38,935 nt of DNA from Pelargonium nanum. Taxonomy: Eukaryota; Streptophyta; Magnoliopsida; Geraniales; Geraniaceae. The stretch is from NCBI GenBank assembly GCA_036897485.1, contig JAYMTF010000349.1, positions 1-38,935 on the forward strand, given 5' to 3'. The stretch's first letter is position 1, and the number at the start of each line of letters is the position of its first letter. The position numbers and the translations under genes were made by a program. This document shows positions 34,901-38,935 of the stretch, in pieces. The notes beneath the pieces were generated by a model. The model did not search any database. It was not told where the DNA came from and worked only from the letters and a program-made list of their open reading frames with translations.

Positions 34901-36447
34901 TTTTTGTTTTCCTTTTCCAATCAATCAAAACAGAAAAAACATTTCTGATTGGCTGTTGTTGCCACTTGCCAGCCTGTCAGCCAACCGTCCCTTACCGGAC
35001 AGGTCAGAATGGTCCAACCCAACTATTTGACTTTTCCTTTTCCACAAATTTTAATTAATTTCTATTTGTTGCCCTCAAGCCACCACAAAATCTATCAAAA
35101 TCAAATACTAATTGTGTTTCTGTTTAGTTTAGGTTAGCTAATTGTATTATTATGGATTAGTGTATGGTCTCATTTGGCAACCTAAAGAATAGTTGGCATT
35201 AATTGTGCAAATATTGGATTTCACTTCTCTCACGTTTTCATTTTTCAATCCATCACGCTTAATGAGCATGTACCTACGCTGTTACTTTGTATTTTGTAAC
35301 CTTGATTTTAATATGTCTAAGGTCTAGTATTTAAGTAACCGAATATAGTAATTGTATAGTGTTTGACTTGCACTAAGTTTAGGGCTCTTTATGTGACCTC
35401 CTCGTAGCTTGCTACAATGCATTGATCAATGTTTTGACTTGCACACATTAGTTGTGCTTCTTCTGCAATGGTTGCCAAAATTTAATGTTCCTCCTTTCAA
35501 AAACTTCACCCTCAAAAGCTTAAGGGTGCAACATATGTTTTATTATTTTTTGCTTGGGCTGTGATGGCTTTCAGCCACGTAAATAGTTCAATGTATTCAA
35601 CAATGCTTGAAGATGCTGTATTTTACATATGCATACGATTGGACCCTTGAGTTTTTAAAGTTGAGTGTTTTTAAGAAGTTGGTTGTAGGAGGTTAAGTTC
35701 TTTTTAGCCTCTCAAACAAATTCCTCAATTTTCCTCCTCTTTTGAGTTGTTTTGTTGAATTGGTTGCTCGAGACCTCAGTGAACATAATAGCCAAATAAT
35801 CTTAATGTGTTACACAAGACAAATATAGTTAAACAATTGGGAAGTCGGACATTCTTTTCACACAATAACTTGTATCTCCATAATAAAGAATGGATGAAAG
35901 AGATTAGTCAGAGATATTTGACCGAGTCAAACCCAAAGTATAGATTCAACAATCACTTGGTCAAACTCAATATATACTGCATACAATAACAGAAGAAAAG
36001 ATTGTGATAGTATAGAATAGAGAATTGGAAAAATATAATATCTATTTTCTAACATTATTCATTGTTTTTAGGTGGATGGTTCAACTAGTAATTTAAGTGG
36101 TTACCGACTTCACAATCTTCCGATGTGATTTTTTTAACATTCTCTTTAATGTGCATGCTAAATATGAGATTAGGTAGAGTGTCGAACTAACATCTCATGA
36201 ATGATGACTAATTTGACAATCAAGTAATAAAATAAGACAAACGTGACAATAGGCCCACACAGAACCAGAGAGCAGGAGATTGCTGTAAACCCAACCCAAT
36301 CAACTCAACAAGATTTTGTTATCCTTGTAGACTATGCATTTACTTTGAACAAGATAAAAATAGAATACATGATATTAACATAAAGCTAAAAAGAGATGAA
36401 TATATGTGATCATTCCACTGGCTCCTCAACGCATACAAGATATACAG
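31935..36447. other. Large intergenic space, AT-rich, with one SINE
   Basis: This lies between the PAQR promoter and the 3' end of sucrose-phosphate synthase. No gene was recognised; the open frames here (for example 33612-33860) are low-complexity and match no family. Notable bits are a TCGGGTTACGGGTC stretch near 32225, the SINE at 34102-34288, and a more G/C-rich patch at 34640-34690 that borders a poly-T run (34624-34632) and could be another retroposon tail. About 36448-36643 is the likely 3' UTR of the SPS gene. Confidence 0.5.
34102..34288 (-). mobile_element. SINE, second copy of the family at 10149-10268
   Basis: On the - strand this begins GGGCTAAGTGGTTGATGCGG (A-box-like, complement of 34268-34287), then TTCTTTGAGATCTCAAGTTC with the B-box-like AAGTTCGAGCCT (complement of 34234-34245), then a longer body than copy 1, and an A-rich end CAAAAAACAA. 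AATAATT at 34095-34101 and 34289-34295 is a likely short target duplication. Its A-box to B-box part aligns without gaps to the first copy. Confidence 0.7.
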
Positions 36448-36643
36448 TTATTTACACAGTAACATTCTTTCCCGAGAAACTTCTATGCTAATGGGAGCAA
36501 CAGAGGACTGAGCTTTTATTGAGTAAAAGCACAATAATGGAGCAAAGATCTCATAAGGACCCTTGCATACAAGCAGTCGCAAGAAGAGGAAAAACCAAAA
36601 CATAATAGACAACCAGATAGACAAGCTCTCCGTCCGAAGATGT

Positions 36644-38828
36644 CTATCCCTTGAGGGTTCCGGATTTCTCCAGAGCAGATCGGACATCAGTGGCGCTGCA
36701 ATCTTCAGGTGTCTGAACAATGTTCGGGCTGTCGAAAGGCACAACGTCCGAAAGAGGGTAGTTTCTGTTTGCATGGAGTAGATTGCTCGCACTGCTACAA
36801 ACTCCCTTCATTATTACAGTTTTGTGTACCCCGCTTAGCAATCCTTCGTAGTCGGTGTCCCCACATTCTCCAACAAAAACCACAACCTTCGACAAGTCCA
36901 TGCCCCAACGAACATACAGATACCTGAGAAGCATTGTGTTAGATCATCCAACTAAAAGTATTATTTTTGGTAAAGTTTGGTAAGTTAAGTCTATTGGAAA
37001 AGGCAGAGTGGAAGGAAAAAAATCTAAGGATTTAGTTAAATGACTTGTTCCCCTTTTGATGCAGATTGAATCAGTAACAGAGACAACAAGTGGCTCCTAT
37101 GGCGAGTTACAATCAGAATACTAAACCAATTAACAGCTACATTATATGAGTTGACCCCCGGGTTTTTACATTTTGATAACTCAATAGCAGTAGTAGACAG
37201 AAAAGTCGTTTATTCGATATTATTGATTCCTATTGATATCCAACCATATGTGAATGTGAGTTGTAAAATTCAGTTGAGAAAACACCCAGTAAGCTTAAGT
37301 CGTTTAAATAACAAAATTAGAGATTGGGAGAAAATAAAAACAGAAAAGCCAATAGAATCCAGGCAGAAAAAGAGGGATCAGAAATAGCGAAAACAAACAT
37401 ACCTAAGGGCTTGTGCACGAGATGCTGACACTGGAATTACATTCACCCTGGCCCCGTTTTGACAATAAATAACATGGCAACGAAGAGCCTGCAATCTCAT
37501 CAACTTCTGGAGCTCCTTAACTGGAGGAATCTACAAGACAAAATAATAAGAAATTAATTACTTCTCATTTTTAAACCCAAGTGCATTGTACCATATATGT
37601 AAGAGATTATAATGGAGAATCTTTTTCTGGACATAGAACCAAGAATCTATATATGATAAATCTGCTCAATCAGATTGTCCCAATATTTGAGTACGATAGG
37701 TATATATCAGCTGTTTCATGAGAAATTTGGTCTGAGAGAAAAAAGAAAATTACCACCCCTGACTTTTCCACTTTGAAGGCATAACAGTAGTCGGTTGAAA
37801 GTTGTTCAGCTACAGTAATGATCTTTTCTTCATTTCCAGACTTTTTATCTGTAATTGAAGAGGCCCACCGAACCAAAGTCTTCCTCAATCCTTCTCCACC
37901 CCAGTGATATTCAATGTGTGAATGATAATAAAAGTCAACCATAAAGGCACCATCCTCTGGATTAACGGATGGATAGTAAAGATCACTGCCACTATTACAG
38001 ATAAAGGCATCAAAATCACTAGGGCTCAAGCCTCCTGAGACCAAAAATGATTGTATCTCGGATATGGTCAAGGATGTTGACAATATGAACCCTATAGAGC
38101 CTTCAGTTCTTTCCTTTTCCACAGCCGCGAAAATCTTTCTGGTGTTATCAAGAAGATCTGAAGTGCTATCACAATCCACAGCAATGACAAAGATATGATT
38201 CCTCCTCCTGACTGCTGGAAACTTACCAGAGGTATGTAGGTCTGCTTTCTCCGTGAATCCAGCCTTCCGTGCATCCTTTGCATTGCCCTTTGACCAAGCC
38301 AAAACAGCACTTTCCAGTTTGTTCTTTTTATCAGCACCATTTTCAGAACCATGATTCCCACCGACTTCATTCTTTTCTCCATCCATTGAAAATTTAAGGT
38401 TTAAAGATATATCTTGTATATCTCTCAAAGAATCGCCCGGTGATTCCGTCTCTTCACTGTCATTTCCATCATCATTTCTTTGCCACTGTGGATGTCTTGG
38501 TTTACAACTGGCTATTCGAGATAGGTAAGTCTTGCAATGCTCTGGCCAAGAAAATAGGTGAATATTCTTCAAGCCATTCTGGCGACATTTGGACCAAAGG
38601 TGCTTGTCTGCAACAAGCTTCAAAAGTGCATCAGCAATAGATTGCTCATCATGAGGATCAACAAGAAGACCGTTGTCAAGCACCTGTGAGTTTTTCCAAT
38701 TAGTCAAACGAAATGTGTAAGAAGTCCATAAAAAATATTCTCCAAAGCAGAATGAATACACATACCCGATGTATGTCAACTGGGCCTCCATTTTTTGTGG
38801 CGACCATAGGTAAACCATAAGCTGCCGC
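36644..38828 (-). CDS. SPS: Sucrose-phosphate synthase, C-terminal part (5' end outside window)
   Basis: The last four exons on the - strand (38828-38766, 38683-37754, 37530-37403, 36923-36644) give the final 466 residues. They start inside the glucosyltransferase domain with [20 protein letters not shown], the nucleotide-sugar binding end of the GT-B fold, and [12 protein letters not shown] polar linker follows, with [20 protein letters not shown], a stretch known from plant SPS. The rest is the sucrose-phosphatase-like (HAD) domain: VIAVDCDST (a D-x-D-x-T form), [31 protein letters not shown] and [14 protein letters not shown]. The enzyme makes sucrose-6-phosphate from UDP-glucose and fructose-6-phosphate in the cytosol; this domain is thought to aid contact with sucrose-phosphatase. 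The N-terminal regulatory serines lie outside the window. It ends LKG at 36644. The SPS class (A, B or C) is left open. Confidence 0.95.
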
Positions 38829-38908
38829 CTGTTACAAACAAAAGTAGAACTTTTTCGAATAAGATTAAATTTAACCTGCGAGAGTTTAACTCTTCATAAG
38901 GTCTTTTT

Positions 38909-38935
38909 GTGTGGGTGTGTGGGTGGGGGTGTGTG
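38909..38935. repeat. GT/GGGT-rich simple repeat at the right edge
   Basis: GTGTGGG-type repeats run off the window, inside an SPS intron. On the - (transcribed) strand this is CACACCC-rich. No function is inferred. Confidence 0.7.

Overview
The window is nuclear DNA from a flowering plant, most likely a eudicot. It is AT-rich. The genes are split by many short exons with GT-AG introns (one GC-AG), and their products belong to plant families: sucrose-phosphate synthase, a PICALM/AP180 ANTH protein, NAA35, a heptahelical PAQR protein, a BSD protein and a SPOC protein. I could not fix the genus from sequence alone. A rosid is plausible but not shown.

Layout: six protein-coding genes. The first is on the + strand and enters from the left edge: the 3' part of a SPOC-domain nuclear protein (exons 1306-1365 and 1506-2915). 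The other five are all on the - strand. They are a BSD-domain protein (9833 to 6579, 3 exons, 382 aa), an ANTH clathrin-assembly protein (14749 to 11080, 15 coding exons, 554 aa, with a 5' UTR intron), the NatC subunit NAA35/MAK10 (26618 to 18715, 16 exons, 729 aa), a heptahelical PAQR protein (31709 to 29809, 4 exons, 363 aa), and the 3' part of sucrose-phosphate synthase (38828 to 36644, last 4 exons, 466 aa; the gene runs off the right edge). I rebuilt exon junctions by hand. In every gene the exon lengths add up to an open frame, and each junction has splice consensus.

The spaces between genes (about 2.9-6.5, 9.8-11.0, 15.5-18.7, 26.7-29.8 and 31.8-36.6 kb) are AT-rich and hold repeats rather than genes. 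The clearest are two tRNA-like SINEs of one family (10149-10268, with near-perfect 16-bp target duplications, and about 34102-34288), a strong foldback at 17725-17831 with diverged copies beside it, a small foldback at 26924-26989, and a worn LTR-type remnant near 28.8-29.5 kb. A compact cluster of regulatory motifs (TCP-type sites, a G-box, a 16-bp RY palindrome) lies at 16.7-17.44 kb, and telo-box/site II elements sit just upstream of NAA35.

The genes do not form a pathway. They act in transcription/chromatin, endocytosis, co-translational N-terminal acetylation, membrane signalling and sucrose synthesis. I found no clearly new biological system. The items most worth checking are the 17.7-kb hairpin, the 16.7-17.4-kb motif cluster, the paired W-x-x-hydrophobic motifs at the end of the BSD protein, and the GC-AG intron.
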